DNA of 64,000 bases from Marinilabilia salmonicolor. GTDB taxonomy: Bacteria > Bacteroidota > Bacteroidia > Bacteroidales > Marinilabiliaceae. Positions within the stretch are counted from its first letter, which is position 1. The number at the start of each line of letters is the position of its first letter. Shown here piece after piece: positions 1 through 8,830 of this stretch. The notes under the pieces are model-generated. The model worked only from the letters and a program-made list of their open reading frames with translations. It searched no databases and was not told the origin of the DNA. A program made the translations under genes and the position numbers. The stretch is from contig NZ_PVTS01000016.1 of the NCBI RefSeq assembly GCF_003003035.1, forward strand, positions 55,747 to 119,746. The letters are read 5' to 3'.

Positions 1-1134
1 ATAGACAGGCCCAAGTTCGGCCAATCCAAGATATTTTACAGGAAATTCAATTTCCGGAGATCCGTTAATACCACATTTAAGCAACTGAGAATCGTTAACT
101 GTCCCGACGACCCCCATGGTAAGTTTTCCTTCTTCTACAAACTGCCGAACTTTAGCTTCGTTTTCAGGCGTAATGCAAACCAACATTCTACCCCAGGTTT
201 CTGAAATCAAAATTTCACGCAGGTTCATATCTTTTTCCCGCAGCGGCACCTGGTCGGCATTGAATTCAACACCGCTGTTTCCTCTTGCGGCCATTTCAGT
301 CAGAGCACCCACAATTCCCTGCGCTCCAATCGTCTGAACCCCAACAACTAACTTTTCGGCAATCAGTTTCTTGAGTACCTTATAGAGATGTTTTTCAGAC
401 TCAATGTCACGCATTTGCTCAAGTGAGAGGCTTTTGGTTTCACCATCAGAAATTTTATCAGCAACAAAAGCATCGGTATCAATGCCATCACGACCGGTTG
501 GCACACCGAGTACTGCGACCAGATTACCGACTCCTTTGGCTACAGCAGAAACCAATTCATCCTTCTCAGCTACCCCAATCGACATGGTGTTAACAATGGG
601 ATTGGTGTTAAATGCCTCGCAAAAAAACACCTCACCCCCGATAACAGGAGTACCGAAGCCTTTCTCAAAGTCAGCAATCCCGTTAACCACCTCATCAAAG
701 AGCCATCGCGCAGTGTCACGATCCGACTTTCCAAACCGTAAAGAGTTGAGCAAAGCAACAGGCTTTGCCCCCATGGAAAAGATGTCGCGATTGACAACAC
801 GCATTCCGGTGGAAGCCCCCAATCGTGGCTGAACAGCACATGGATGGTTGTGCGACTCGAGCTTAAAAACAGCAACCTGCCCATCACCAATATCCACAAC
901 GCCTGCGCTTTCCCGACCTGCTTCAACCAGTACTTTTTGGTTTTTTGTGGGCAATAGCTCCAGCCATTTACGGGAGTTTTTATAGCTGGCATGTTCCGAC
1001 CACAATATGGAGAAGAGTTCTAACTCCAATTTATTGGGAACGCGCCCAAGAATGGATTCAATCTTTTCGAATTCCTCAGAAGTCATATTTAACAACTCCG
1101 CATCGGCAATTGTAGATAGATCTTTATGGTTCAT
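1..1134 (-). CDS. purL: Phosphoribosylformylglycinamidine synthase, PurL (5' part)
   Basis: This is the N-terminal 378 codons of a small-type PurL; the rest lies beyond the left edge. PurL is the ATP-dependent synthetase subunit that converts FGAR to FGAM in cytoplasmic purine synthesis. The frame is open from ATG at 1134 to base 1. Recognisable family motifs are LFSILWSEHASYKNSR (about residues 40-55; the usual Cys of WSEHCSY is Ala here), the ATP/Mg segment LESHNHPCAVQP, RDIFSMGAKPVALLNSLRFG, and VGVQTIGAQGIVGALTEMA. The start precedes MNHKDLSTIADAELL and has no strong Shine-Dalgarno, which is normal in this phylum. It stands alone on the minus strand, with a repeat-filled gap upstream. The family call is firm; the C-terminal half cannot be judged. 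Confidence 0.93.
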   Translation of the reverse strand, partial: MNHKDLSTIADAELLNMTSEEFEKIESILGRVPNKLELELFSILWSEHASYKNSRKWLELLPTKNQKVLVEAGRESAGVVDIGDGQVAVFKLESHNHPCAVQPRLGASTGMRVVNRDIFSMGAKPVALLNSLRFGKSDRDTARWLFDEVVNGIADFEKGFGTPVIGGEVFFCEAFNTNPIVNTMSIGVAEKDELVSAVAKGVGNLVAVLGVPTGRDGIDTDAFVADKISDGETKSLSLEQMRDIESEKHLYKVLKKLIAEKLVVGVQTIGAQGIVGALTEMAARGNSGVEFNADQVPLREKDMNLREILISETWGRMLVCITPENEAKVRQFVEEGKLTMGVVGTVNDSQLLKCGINGSPEIEFPVKYLGLAELGPVY

Positions 1135-1283
1135 AGAATACAGATTTTTCAGATTTTTGAAGGTTGGGCTTGTTAAAGTTAGCAAAACATTCAGAAAATA
1201 TATAATGACAGAGCTATTTAATTCGTAAAAATTTATGTCAATAAAGCAGTTTTCAGACAGCTTCTTTGCATCCTAAAAGCAAA

Positions 1284-1479
1284 TTTCATCCGTATAAAAT
1301 TTATTAATTAAGGTCGGATGGAACTCGCATGCAAGAACTTATACATATTCTTTTGAGGCAATCATTGCCATGCTCGTTTCATCAGTATAAAATTTGCTTA
1401 AGTTATTGGTCTGATGGAACTCGCATGTAAGGAATTTATACATTGTCTTTTGTGACATCCCTTGCCATGCTCGTTTCAT
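1284..1479. repeat. Two tandem copies of a ~95-bp intergenic repeat
   Basis: Copy 1 (1284-1377) and copy 2 (1378-1479) share TTTCATC-GTATAAAATTT at the start, GATGGAACTCGCATG in the middle and TTGCCATGCTCG at the end. A further diverged copy and a partial copy lie at 5702-5850. No coding frame spans the units. The rest of the 1135-1626 gap shows no gene; a possible -7 element TACCTTTG at 1585-1592 precedes the next gene by 34 bp. Confidence 0.75.
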
Positions 1480-1626
1480 GTATCAATTGAAGGTTAAACC
1501 CATTAAAGACTGCCAGTTATCCGGAGACCGGTTCAAAATCGTTACAACAGACCATTCAAAACCCAAAAAATCTTCAATAATTGGTACCTTTGGCTTAATC
1601 AAATTACAATTTGAAAAATCACAGAT

Positions 1627-2385
1627 ATGAAGAAAATTGCTTTAGTTACGGGTGCCACATCAGGAATAGGAAAAGCCTGCGCTTCAATGCTGGCAAGAAA
1701 CGGATACAACCTCATCATTACCGGAAGGCGTGAAAACCGACTGAATGAGCTGGCCCAAAAACTGAAAAACAACAATGTGGAAGTAAAAACCCTGGTATTT
1801 GACGTCCGTCACAAAGAAGAAGTGGAGCGTGCCATTGAGTCTTTACCCCGGCAATGGAGCAATCCGGATGTTCTGATTAACAATGCAGGACTGGCAGCAG
1901 GAGCTGATCCCATTCAGGAGGGTGACTGGAACGACTGGGAGCAGATGATTGATACCAATGTAAAAGGGCTGCTTGCAGTCAGTAAAGCGGTGATTCCGGG
2001 TATGATTTCCCGAAAACAGGGGCATATCATCAATGTCAGTTCCATTGCCGGCTCGGAAGTATATGCCAACGGAAATGTTTATTGCGCATCGAAACATGCC
2101 GTTCACGCCATCACCAAAGGTATGCGAATTGACCTGTTGCCACACAACATAAAAGTTTCATCCATCTCTCCCGGAATGGTAGAGACGGAGTTCTCCCTTA
2201 TTCGTTACCATGGTGACAAAGAAAAGGCCGACAAAGTTTATGAAGGACTGACCCCGCTTTACGCTGAAGATGTGGCCGATGCAGTGGAATTTATGATTAC
2301 CCGTCCCGGGCACGTGAATGTGAATGACATGCTGCTGATGCCAACAGCTCAGGCAAGTGCAGTTTACAATCACAGAGAGGGGTAG
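1627..2385 (+). CDS. ydfG: SDR-family NADP-dependent oxidoreductase, YdfG-like
   Basis: A 252-residue classical short-chain dehydrogenase. It has the nucleotide-binding TGATSGIG (residues 8-15), NNAG (85-88), catalytic Ser around 138-139 and YxxxK (Tyr152, Lys156). The arginines in TGRRENR fit NADP preference. Overall length and segments such as DWEQMIDTNVKGL and RPGHVNVNDMLLMPTAQ match E. coli YdfG, which oxidises L-allo-threonine and 3-hydroxy acids and reduces malonic semialdehyde; the exact substrate here is inferred. It is the only plus-strand gene in the first 11 kb and probably a single-gene unit. A hairpin follows 36 bp after the stop. Confidence 0.88.
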   Translation: MKKIALVTGATSGIGKACASMLARNGYNLIITGRRENRLNELAQKLKNNNVEVKTLVFDVRHKEEVERAIESLPRQWSNPDVLINNAGLAAGADPIQEGDWNDWEQMIDTNVKGLLAVSKAVIPGMISRKQGHIINVSSIAGSEVYANGNVYCASKHAVHAITKGMRIDLLPHNIKVSSISPGMVETEFSLIRYHGDKEKADKVYEGLTPLYAEDVADAVEFMITRPGHVNVNDMLLMPTAQASAVYNHREG

Positions 2386-2420
2386 AATGGGTGAAGAGTT
2401 GAGAGTTGAGGGATGTTAGA

Positions 2421-2438
2421 GACGCACAATTGTGCGTC
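2421..2438. terminator. Perfect hairpin between convergent genes
   Basis: GACGCACAATTGTGCGTC is an uninterrupted 18-bp palindrome followed by TTTA on the plus strand. It lies between the stop of the dehydrogenase (2385, plus) and the stop of the serpin (2485, minus), so it could stop transcription from either side. The sequence also resembles hairpin repeats common in this phylum. Confidence 0.55.
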
Positions 2439-2484
2439 TTTACATCACCAAGAACAAAGACCAACCATTGACTTTGCCCAATTA

Positions 2485-3699
2485 TTACAAGGGATTCTCA
2501 ATTTTTCCGGAAAAGAGAATGGCACCGCTTTTCTCTTCTGCAATGGCAAAGAAGAATGGTCGATCCACTCTGAATACCGGCAATTCAGGCCCAACAGAGG
2601 TAACAACCATTCCCACACTGGTTGCAGCAGCTGCTTCTGTCCCCTCCTCATCCACCTTGATATATGTTTTGTGATTGACTTTATCAATGCAAGCAGGAGC
2701 ATCAATCATATTGGAAAAATCGGCCTGAGAGGGAGAGAAAGGAAGCTCCATTCCCATATTTACAAGACTTGTATTCAGGAGATACGTGCATTCCACCTCG
2801 AAACGAGGCATAAAAACCTTAAGGTTCCGTTCAGCCATATTTCCTAATACAGCGTTCCATTTTTCGGATGTCATATTCTCTATCAACTGGTCAACAGTCG
2901 TATCCTCTTCAGGAAGTGCAATAACCATATAAAACGAACCATCGCCATAAGGAAGTTTCAATGCCTGCAGGTCATCACTTTTATGATACTGCAGGTCATT
3001 TTCCTGACTCATCATGGGCACCTGAACGACAGATCCGTCAGACAAAAGGAAATCTTCGTCCCGGGTATCGGATTTATCAAATTGATGTTGCCATTTACCC
3101 AGAAAATAAACGGCATTGACCAGAAACATATATTGCTGATCACCAATTTCATCAATAATTGTCGGTATTTTACCTCTGGTTTTATCCTTTACCCAATTAT
3201 TGATAAGCTCCTTTGCAGCTTCTTTATTTGAGAAATCCACACCACTGAAAGCTGCATCATAATACTCTGCAACAGTCTCCCGAAACTCGTTCTTTGCCGG
3301 CAGATCCTGCCTGTACCACACCGAATTGGCAATTTCCATCTTCACTTTGGAATCTGTCGCTTGCAATACTTCTCGGATATTTTTAAAGGACTGATTCATC
3401 GTTTCCACTTCTCCAAAATCCATAACCTCAAGCATCTGGTCAAGTGTTTCACCGGCAGCACCGTTGGTGGTCATTCCCAATGCCTGAGCAACGCTCAGAG
3501 ACGATATCACCATATTCTCTCCTTCATTAGCCTCAGAATTAACAGTCTCCAAAAGTTCCCAGCCAAACCGATCGGTTGCTTCCAGCACTTCCAACGACTT
3601 GAGATCAAATTCCTTTTTTACCGGTTCTTCATCATTATCAAACCAGCCACAACCTGCAAATGATGCTATGATTAATACAGCGAAAACAGAACGTATCAT
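2485..3699 (-). CDS. Serpin-family protease inhibitor, exported lipoprotein
   Basis: A 404-residue serpin with an N-terminal lipoprotein signal (ASFAGCGW, lipid Cys about residue 17) followed by an acidic stretch (DNDEEP), consistent with export and perhaps surface display. Serpin signatures include NAVYFLGKWQHQFD (breach/shutter region) and the hinge EEGTEAAAAT at about 351-360, whose small residues are expected for an inhibitory serpin that inserts its loop. Counting from the hinge as in alpha-1-antitrypsin puts P1-P1' at Thr-Ser in VVTS, uncertain by a few residues because the loop before VDRPF is about three residues longer. It ends with SGAILFSGKIENPL. The target protease is unknown. It stands alone between a hairpin and a repeat-rich gap. 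Confidence 0.9.
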   Translation of the reverse strand: MIRSVFAVLIIASFAGCGWFDNDEEPVKKEFDLKSLEVLEATDRFGWELLETVNSEANEGENMVISSLSVAQALGMTTNGAAGETLDQMLEVMDFGEVETMNQSFKNIREVLQATDSKVKMEIANSVWYRQDLPAKNEFRETVAEYYDAAFSGVDFSNKEAAKELINNWVKDKTRGKIPTIIDEIGDQQYMFLVNAVYFLGKWQHQFDKSDTRDEDFLLSDGSVVQVPMMSQENDLQYHKSDDLQALKLPYGDGSFYMVIALPEEDTTVDQLIENMTSEKWNAVLGNMAERNLKVFMPRFEVECTYLLNTSLVNMGMELPFSPSQADFSNMIDAPACIDKVNHKTYIKVDEEGTEAAAATSVGMVVTSVGPELPVFRVDRPFFFAIAEEKSGAILFSGKIENPL

Positions 3700-3740
3700 A
3701 ATGACATCTTTTTAAAATTCACAATCAGAAATTAGCCTGA

Positions 3741-3792
3741 ATTTATTGGTGTTTAAAAATCTCATAACGAAAACTCATGAATAAACCATGTT
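3741..3792 (-). promoter_or_regulatory. 52-bp element shared with the susC upstream region
   Basis: This stretch aligns without gaps, with about seven mismatches, to 63661-63712. The copy here lies 42 bp upstream of the serpin start; the other lies 147 bp upstream of susC, in the same orientation to its gene. The core CTCATAACGAAAACTCATGA reads as a direct repeat of ATGAG with 13-bp period on the gene strand. Confidence 0.5.
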
Positions 3793-3960
3793 GGAGATTT
3801 TTACTAAGATGCAAAAAAGTGAAATAGGTTGCTTTTGTCAACCGAATCCTTTTGGCATGATGATTATTTCCCCGGGATGTTTTCTTTGGAAAATGGTAAC
3901 AAACCAATCCCCTCGCGTCATTGGTGGAATTACGAGCAATTATGACTGCCGATGTAAGGG

Positions 3961-4030
3961 ATAACCCGGGGCCCGGGGTGTTACCATGAATTATTGCCCT
4001 CAGACTTTCAGTCTGTTTACACTTTTCCTG
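3961..4030. repeat. REP-like hairpin sequence
   Basis: AACCCGGGGCCCGGGGTGTT, followed by the self-complementary CAGACTTTCAGTCTG, forms short GC-rich hairpins in AT-rich DNA. A related CCCCGGGAGTATTATTCCC...TTTCAGTCTG...TTACACCTTA stretch occurs near 16411-16460. No gene is visible. Confidence 0.4.
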
Positions 4031-4098
4031 AGCCAGGTAACAATAGATCGTTAGTGCCTTACTCCTAATATTCGTGTTTTCTTTGGCAAAACATTTCT

Positions 4099-4220
4099 AA
4101 AATGGCTACGCCATTTTTTGTTTAGCGTCCACGAATTAAGCGAATTAAAACGGCTGTGCCGTTTAACAAAAGCTGTAAAACAGCTTTTGTTATTCATATA
4201 ATTTCGTGTAATTCGTGGAC
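4099..4220. repeat. Branched hairpin element (three-way junction)
   Basis: An outer stem pairs GTCCACGAATTAAGCGAATTA (4127-4147) with its near-complement at 4199-4220. Inside lie two further hairpins: AAACGGC-TGT-GCCGTTT (4148-4164) and AACAAAAGCTGT-AAA-ACAGCTTTTGTT (4165-4191). A separate hairpin AAAATGGC-TAC-GCCATTTT sits at 4099-4117. It lies 74 bp beyond the stop of the nitroreductase gene. It may act as a 3' structure or be a mobile repeat; no protein is encoded. Confidence 0.6.
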
Positions 4221-4293
4221 AACTAAAAATAATTGCAGGATATTGAGGGTTGTTCAGGGCTGCACACAGGCAGAAACCCAGACTATTGTTTTT

Positions 4294-5037
4294 CTATTTC
4301 AAAAAGCCCTGTTTTTTCAAAACATTCAGATAGACATTACTAAAGTGCTCATTATTAGCTTTGGTATAACGAACATCAGTAAAGACCTGCGCCAGAGTTT
4401 CCTTATTGTTTTCCGCCACAAACTGCTGATTCGCGTCCAGTTCTTCCTTTTCTTTGTACAACCGATTGATGTCTTCCTCAGAATAATCCTTATACCTCTC
4501 CTGGTGCACAACAGCCTCCAACGGAAGTCGCTCTGTCTGATCAGGATCTTCATCGGGCCAGCCAAGAGTTACGGTGGCCACGGGAACCACCCCTTTGGGA
4601 AGATTAAGAATATCAATGATTTTATCGGCATTGTAAGTTACGGTGCCAAGATAACAAATGCCCAGGCCTTTGGATTCGGCGGCCACACACACATTCTGGG
4701 CAACCAGAAGGGCATCAATAGCCGCAGCCACAAACGACTGGAAGTTATCATACCCCGGCTCCGCATTACGCAGCCGGCACCATTTATTAAACCTATTGAA
4801 GTCAGCACAGAAAGTCAATGATACCGGAGCATTTTTGAAAACAGGCTGACCAAAATGCGTAGGGGCCAGTTTCTCTTTCATCTCGTCATCCCGTGTAACC
4901 ACAATGCTGTAAACCTGCATATTTCCGGTAGTTGAAGCACGGGTTCCTGCAGTGAGAATTTCATTCAGCAATGATTCATCAATGGGTTGATCGGTGTATT
5001 TTCTGATTGTGCGATGATTAAGTAGTACGTCCATCAT
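4294..5037 (-). CDS. Nitroreductase-family FMN oxidoreductase
   Basis: A 247-residue cytoplasmic flavoprotein. The start NHRTIRKYTDQPIDESLL is the classic FMN-binding N-terminus of the nitroreductase fold, followed by AGTRASTTGNMQ. GICYLGTVTYN and PVATVTLGWPDE are the mid-domain segments typical of NfsA/FRP-like members. Such enzymes reduce nitro or quinone compounds with NAD(P)H; the natural substrate cannot be read from sequence. It starts 49 bp after the stop of the upstream thioredoxin-like gene on the same strand, so the two may be co-transcribed as a redox pair. Confidence 0.88.
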   Translation of the reverse strand: MMDVLLNHRTIRKYTDQPIDESLLNEILTAGTRASTTGNMQVYSIVVTRDDEMKEKLAPTHFGQPVFKNAPVSLTFCADFNRFNKWCRLRNAEPGYDNFQSFVAAAIDALLVAQNVCVAAESKGLGICYLGTVTYNADKIIDILNLPKGVVPVATVTLGWPDEDPDQTERLPLEAVVHQERYKDYSEEDINRLYKEKEELDANQQFVAENNKETLAQVFTDVRYTKANNEHFSNVYLNVLKKQGFLK

Positions 5038-5086
5038 AGTAGTTTACTTTTCAGCAAAGCTAAAAAAAAGATTTTCCATAAAACAA

Positions 5087-5611
5087 TTAATCATTTGAAA
5101 GCAACTGGTTCAATAAAGCCAACATTTCCCCGAATTCTTCCTTCGAAAACCCAACAGAAGCGTAAACGATTGTTCCATCAGCATCAACAATATAATTCCG
5201 CGGAATATAGCCTTTGGCAAACTTACTGTAGATGCTTTTGTCCCGGTCACCATACATCGGAAACCCAAGATCCTGTTTTTCTTTAAACGTAGCTACCTCC
5301 CCATGCGTGTGCCCACGGCCAATTGACATCATTTTAAAATTGCTGTGATCTTTGTATTTCTCCCAAACATCTTTCTGAAGAAAAGGCATTTCCTGACGGC
5401 AGGGACCACACCATGTTGCAAAGAAATTAATCAACACAACCTTGCCATCAAAATCTTTCATACTGAGGCTCCCTCCCTCCTCTGTATTAATTGTAAAGGT
5501 TGGTACCTGCCCACCTTTTTCCACTATGTCATAGCCCTCCTGTCCAAATACTGAGAATGAGAAACTCATTAAAAAAGCCAGGATTGCCGTTTGATTGATT
5601 ATTTTTTTCAT
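5087..5611 (-). CDS. TlpA-like periplasmic thioredoxin-fold protein
   Basis: A 174-residue protein with a signal peptide (MKKIINQTAILAFLMSFSFSVFGQ). A TlpA/ResA-type thioredoxin domain follows, with GKVVLINFFATWCGPCRQEM (active-site Cys68 and Cys71), the central insertion of the family, and the cis-Pro region GYIPRNYIVDADG. It probably acts outside the inner membrane as a thiol-disulfide oxidoreductase; the partner is unknown. It is the first gene of a likely two-gene unit with the nitroreductase downstream. Confidence 0.9.
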   Translation of the reverse strand: MKKIINQTAILAFLMSFSFSVFGQEGYDIVEKGGQVPTFTINTEEGGSLSMKDFDGKVVLINFFATWCGPCRQEMPFLQKDVWEKYKDHSNFKMMSIGRGHTHGEVATFKEKQDLGFPMYGDRDKSIYSKFAKGYIPRNYIVDADGTIVYASVGFSKEEFGEMLALLNQLLSND

Positions 5612-5701
5612 TCATTTAAAATTTTGTAATTACATGATAAAAAACTAATTAAAAATTTGAGAACGAATGTAACCGCTTCGCTCTCACATAATATTTTTTA
5701 A

Positions 5702-5850
5702 ACATATTCTTTTGTGATATTTATGCTTAAAAAATACCATGCTCGTCTCATCAGTAAATAATTTATCTAAGTTATTGGTCTAATGGAACTTCCATGCAAG
5801 AACTTATACATATTCTCTTGTGGCAATTGTTGTCATGATCAATTCGTTTG
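5702..5850. repeat. Diverged copies of the ~95-bp intergenic repeat
   Basis: A partial unit (5702-5749) and a fuller unit (about 5746-5850) match the tandem repeat at 1284-1479: CTCATCAGTAAATAATTTATC, AGTTATTGGTCTAATGGAAC and CATGCAAGAACTTATACATA are all recognisable. The remainder of the 5612-5992 gap holds no gene. Confidence 0.65.
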
Positions 5851-5992
5851 GAACAAAATTTCCTGTTTCCACTCAAATATAGAAATTCTTACCGGGAAAG
5901 ATATGAAACTCAAATAAAAACCAAAACCGAAAAAAAAGTGAGAGTTTCCCATTTGCGACCCCCCCACTCTTCAATTTGAATACCTTTACCTA

Positions 5993-8767
5993 CTATGGTT
6001 TTACATAAACCCTGGAGACATAATCCTTACCTGAGACCGATTTGGCTATCATAAAATACCATCCTTTAGGCCACCCGGAGCAGTTAATCCGCACACCTCC
6101 GACGCTTTTTAATGTTTTGGACGATTGTATCTTTTGACCGGAAAGATTAAAAATCTCTATAACCTCCAATTCTTCCGGAATATCCAAAACAAAAAAGGTT
6201 GCTGCCGGATTGGGAGAAACGCTGACCCTCTCTGCTGAGACAGCATTCAAAAAAGTGGGCTCGGTAACGGAATAGAAAACATCGTCAAAGATGAAACCAT
6301 GGGACCGGCTGCCCGAACTCACAGCAAAAACATTCCCAACGATGGAAAGATCTAAAGCAGCCGTCTGGTTAAGAAGAGCGGCCATGGGAACCGAAATAAA
6401 ATGCCATTCTCCGTTGCGCTGCACCCCATAAGGATCGGTACCCGGAGCAAAGAACAATTCTCCTTTTCCACCTTCTTTATCTTCTACCAGTACCGTAAAT
6501 GAGTCATTGGAGCTTTCAGGAATTTTTATGCTGAAATTAAGAAATCCACCCTGGAAGTGAGACAAGTCCAAGGGTGTTTCTGAAAAGATCCCGAAGCCAG
6601 ACCAGCCATCTTCAGAAGATTCAAAAGCCAGTAACTCCTCTCCTTCGTAAGGCGTTTGAGTACTCATTTCTGTAAGGTTATTCCAAATATGCAGAAAACC
6701 ATTCTCCCGATCAATAGCAAAATGTTCCGTAACATCCGTTCTTTCGGTAAAAATGCCATATTGATCAACAGTAATCCCCGTATCCGGGTTACTGCCACCT
6801 GAATTCAAATTTGGATTTTCGGGTTGCTCAGCACCTACCGTATAAATTACATCATCGAAAGCAATATTGGATATAGTCCCTCCACTGGCAGCAAAAGGAA
6901 TACCAACCGCCGATATATCCAATCCCTGTGAGGTCAATTCACTAACCGGAACAGATACGCGGTGCCACTCACCATCACGAGCAAACCCTTCAGGATCCTG
7001 ACCATTCATAAAATGAAACAAAGCAACAGATCCGCCGGCTCCGTGAATTTCTATTTTAAAATCCTGTTGGGAGGCCGTTTTAACAGAAAAAGAGAGATAC
7101 CCATCGGCGAAATGCGTTAAATCATGGGAATTATCATCATGAATACCAAATCCCCACCATCCGGCACTTCCCGTAGAACTGAAAGAAAGAAACTCATCCC
7201 CGTCATAAGGAGCCGTAGCAGTGGCAGTCAAAGTGTTATCCCAAATAAAAATATGCCCGTCTGCATCATCAATCAAAAATTGTTCCGACACATTGGGGTT
7301 TTCGGTAAAAATGCCGTAGAAATCAGCCTCCACTATGTATTCGGGAAGCTGCACAGGATTGTTTCTGTCCGCATTCAAATCATTATTAATCAATGGAGTC
7401 TCCGACAAAGAAAAATACACATCATCAATCAGGATATCAGACAAAACGCCTTCACCACCCAACATAAAAACATTCCCTACAGATGAGAAATCAAGTCCCT
7501 GCGCAGTCAGATCAGAAACAGGAATAGAAACCGTATGCCATTGATCATTGCGCGCAAAACCATAGGGATCGGTACCGGCATTAAAATTTATTTTGGCCTC
7601 ATCCTGACTGGTATCACGCATCCCAAGCCAAAATTCTTGATCAGAAGAGGTTCGCATATTAAAATGCAGATAACCATTGGCATAATGAGAAAGATCCACT
7701 CCTGCTGATGAGTTTAGTCCAAAACCAAACCAGGATGCGGCAGGATTGCTATAAAGCGCAATCACTTCAGCCCCATCGTAAGAAGGAGCCCCATCAATAG
7801 CATCCATGGTTCCCTCCCAAATCTGAAGAGAGTTACCCACATCATCAATAACAAACTTTTCAGCAATATCAGAATTCTCTGTGAAGATACCGTAAACATC
7901 GGTTTGAGGAGCCGCTGGAGGAGTTACCACCATTTGTCCACCATCGGCTTCCTGCTGATATACGCGAATGTAATCGACATACATCTTTGCCGGCATTGGA
8001 GCCGAGATAGCGTTTGGGTCTGTAATACCGGAAAAAGAACCTCCCACAGCAAGATTGAGAATAAAAAAGTGGGGCCAGTCACGAAACTCCTCCGCATCTT
8101 CGCCATCAATATCCATGGCAAAATAAGGATTTGTATCCTCATTAAAATACATTTCGATTCGTGTGGGGGACCATTGAAGCGTAAAAGTATTGTACTCATA
8201 TAGATTAGCTCCTTCTGCAGCAGTATATTGAGGACCATAACCGGCATAATTTCCACCATTTTCCCAATGTAAGGCTCCGTTAAAAGTACGTTCCTGAGTG
8301 CCGGCTGCGATTCCCTCAGCATGTCCGCCCTCTACAATATCTATTTCACCATTGGCGGGCCAGGTTCCTCCCTGCGTTCCGAGCATCCAGAAGGCAGGCC
8401 ATAATCCATCGGCTAACTGAGGAAGTTTAATACGAGCTTCAATCTTTCCGTATTTAGCAGCTACTTTCCCTTCCGACTTAATCTTTCCTGAGGTAAATTG
8501 ATAGCCATTGTAACTTTCATATTTGGCGGTTAGAATCAAAGCATTGCCACCCTCTCCATCAGGCCCCACTTCAACATTTTCAGATTTGTAATGCTGCAGC
8601 TCCTGATTAGCCCCCGTGTTCCAGATACCAACATTGTTCTCGGTCGTCCAGTAATCGGTATTGAGTTGGGTTCCGTCAAAGTTTTCTTCCCATACCAATT
8701 GATACTGGGCATTCATTGCGGCCATGCTGACCAGCAGACCGAAAAAAAACAAGTAAATTTTCTTCAT
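5993..8767 (-). CDS. GH16 endo-beta-glucanase (laminarinase type) with T9SS tail
   Basis: A 924-residue secreted enzyme. A signal peptide (to about Ala20) is followed by a GH16 domain (about 21-272) with the catalytic motif GEIDIVEGGH: Glu141 nucleophile, Asp143, Glu146 acid/base. WPAFWMLG and VDYIRVYQ are typical of laminarinase-like GH16, so endo-1,3(4)-beta-glucan cleavage is likely. Three homologous modules follow, starting at YGIFTENSD (292), YGIFTENPN (484) and YGIFTERTD (670), each about 185 residues and ending in a DDVxY strand; they look like carbohydrate-binding beta-sandwiches of a family I cannot name. The last ~75 residues (VSPNPAATFF ... VSRVYVKP) form a type IX secretion sorting domain, predicting export across the outer membrane. 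It is probably its own transcription unit, as a terminator precedes it and a motif array lies upstream. Confidence 0.92.
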   Translation of the reverse strand: MKKIYLFFFGLLVSMAAMNAQYQLVWEENFDGTQLNTDYWTTENNVGIWNTGANQELQHYKSENVEVGPDGEGGNALILTAKYESYNGYQFTSGKIKSEGKVAAKYGKIEARIKLPQLADGLWPAFWMLGTQGGTWPANGEIDIVEGGHAEGIAAGTQERTFNGALHWENGGNYAGYGPQYTAAEGANLYEYNTFTLQWSPTRIEMYFNEDTNPYFAMDIDGEDAEEFRDWPHFFILNLAVGGSFSGITDPNAISAPMPAKMYVDYIRVYQQEADGGQMVVTPPAAPQTDVYGIFTENSDIAEKFVIDDVGNSLQIWEGTMDAIDGAPSYDGAEVIALYSNPAASWFGFGLNSSAGVDLSHYANGYLHFNMRTSSDQEFWLGMRDTSQDEAKINFNAGTDPYGFARNDQWHTVSIPVSDLTAQGLDFSSVGNVFMLGGEGVLSDILIDDVYFSLSETPLINNDLNADRNNPVQLPEYIVEADFYGIFTENPNVSEQFLIDDADGHIFIWDNTLTATATAPYDGDEFLSFSSTGSAGWWGFGIHDDNSHDLTHFADGYLSFSVKTASQQDFKIEIHGAGGSVALFHFMNGQDPEGFARDGEWHRVSVPVSELTSQGLDISAVGIPFAASGGTISNIAFDDVIYTVGAEQPENPNLNSGGSNPDTGITVDQYGIFTERTDVTEHFAIDRENGFLHIWNNLTEMSTQTPYEGEELLAFESSEDGWSGFGIFSETPLDLSHFQGGFLNFSIKIPESSNDSFTVLVEDKEGGKGELFFAPGTDPYGVQRNGEWHFISVPMAALLNQTAALDLSIVGNVFAVSSGSRSHGFIFDDVFYSVTEPTFLNAVSAERVSVSPNPAATFFVLDIPEELEVIEIFNLSGQKIQSSKTLKSVGGVRINCSGWPKGWYFMIAKSVSGKDYVSRVYVKP

Positions 8768-8830
8768 AAAATAAAGGTTTTTGGGATTGTATATCTAAGC
8801 TGTTTTATTCATATCACAGGTATCAACAAT

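Noticed and set aside
570..992. 140-codon minus-strand frame
   Set aside because: It is an out-of-phase shadow of purL on the same strand; the purL frame gives the conserved motifs.
4156..4821. 221-codon plus-strand frame
   Set aside because: It runs through the branched hairpin element and antisense to the nitroreductase, whose protein has clear family motifs.
5940..5992. Possible terminator after GH16
   Set aside because: Only a five-pair stem precedes the T-run on the minus strand, too weak to call.
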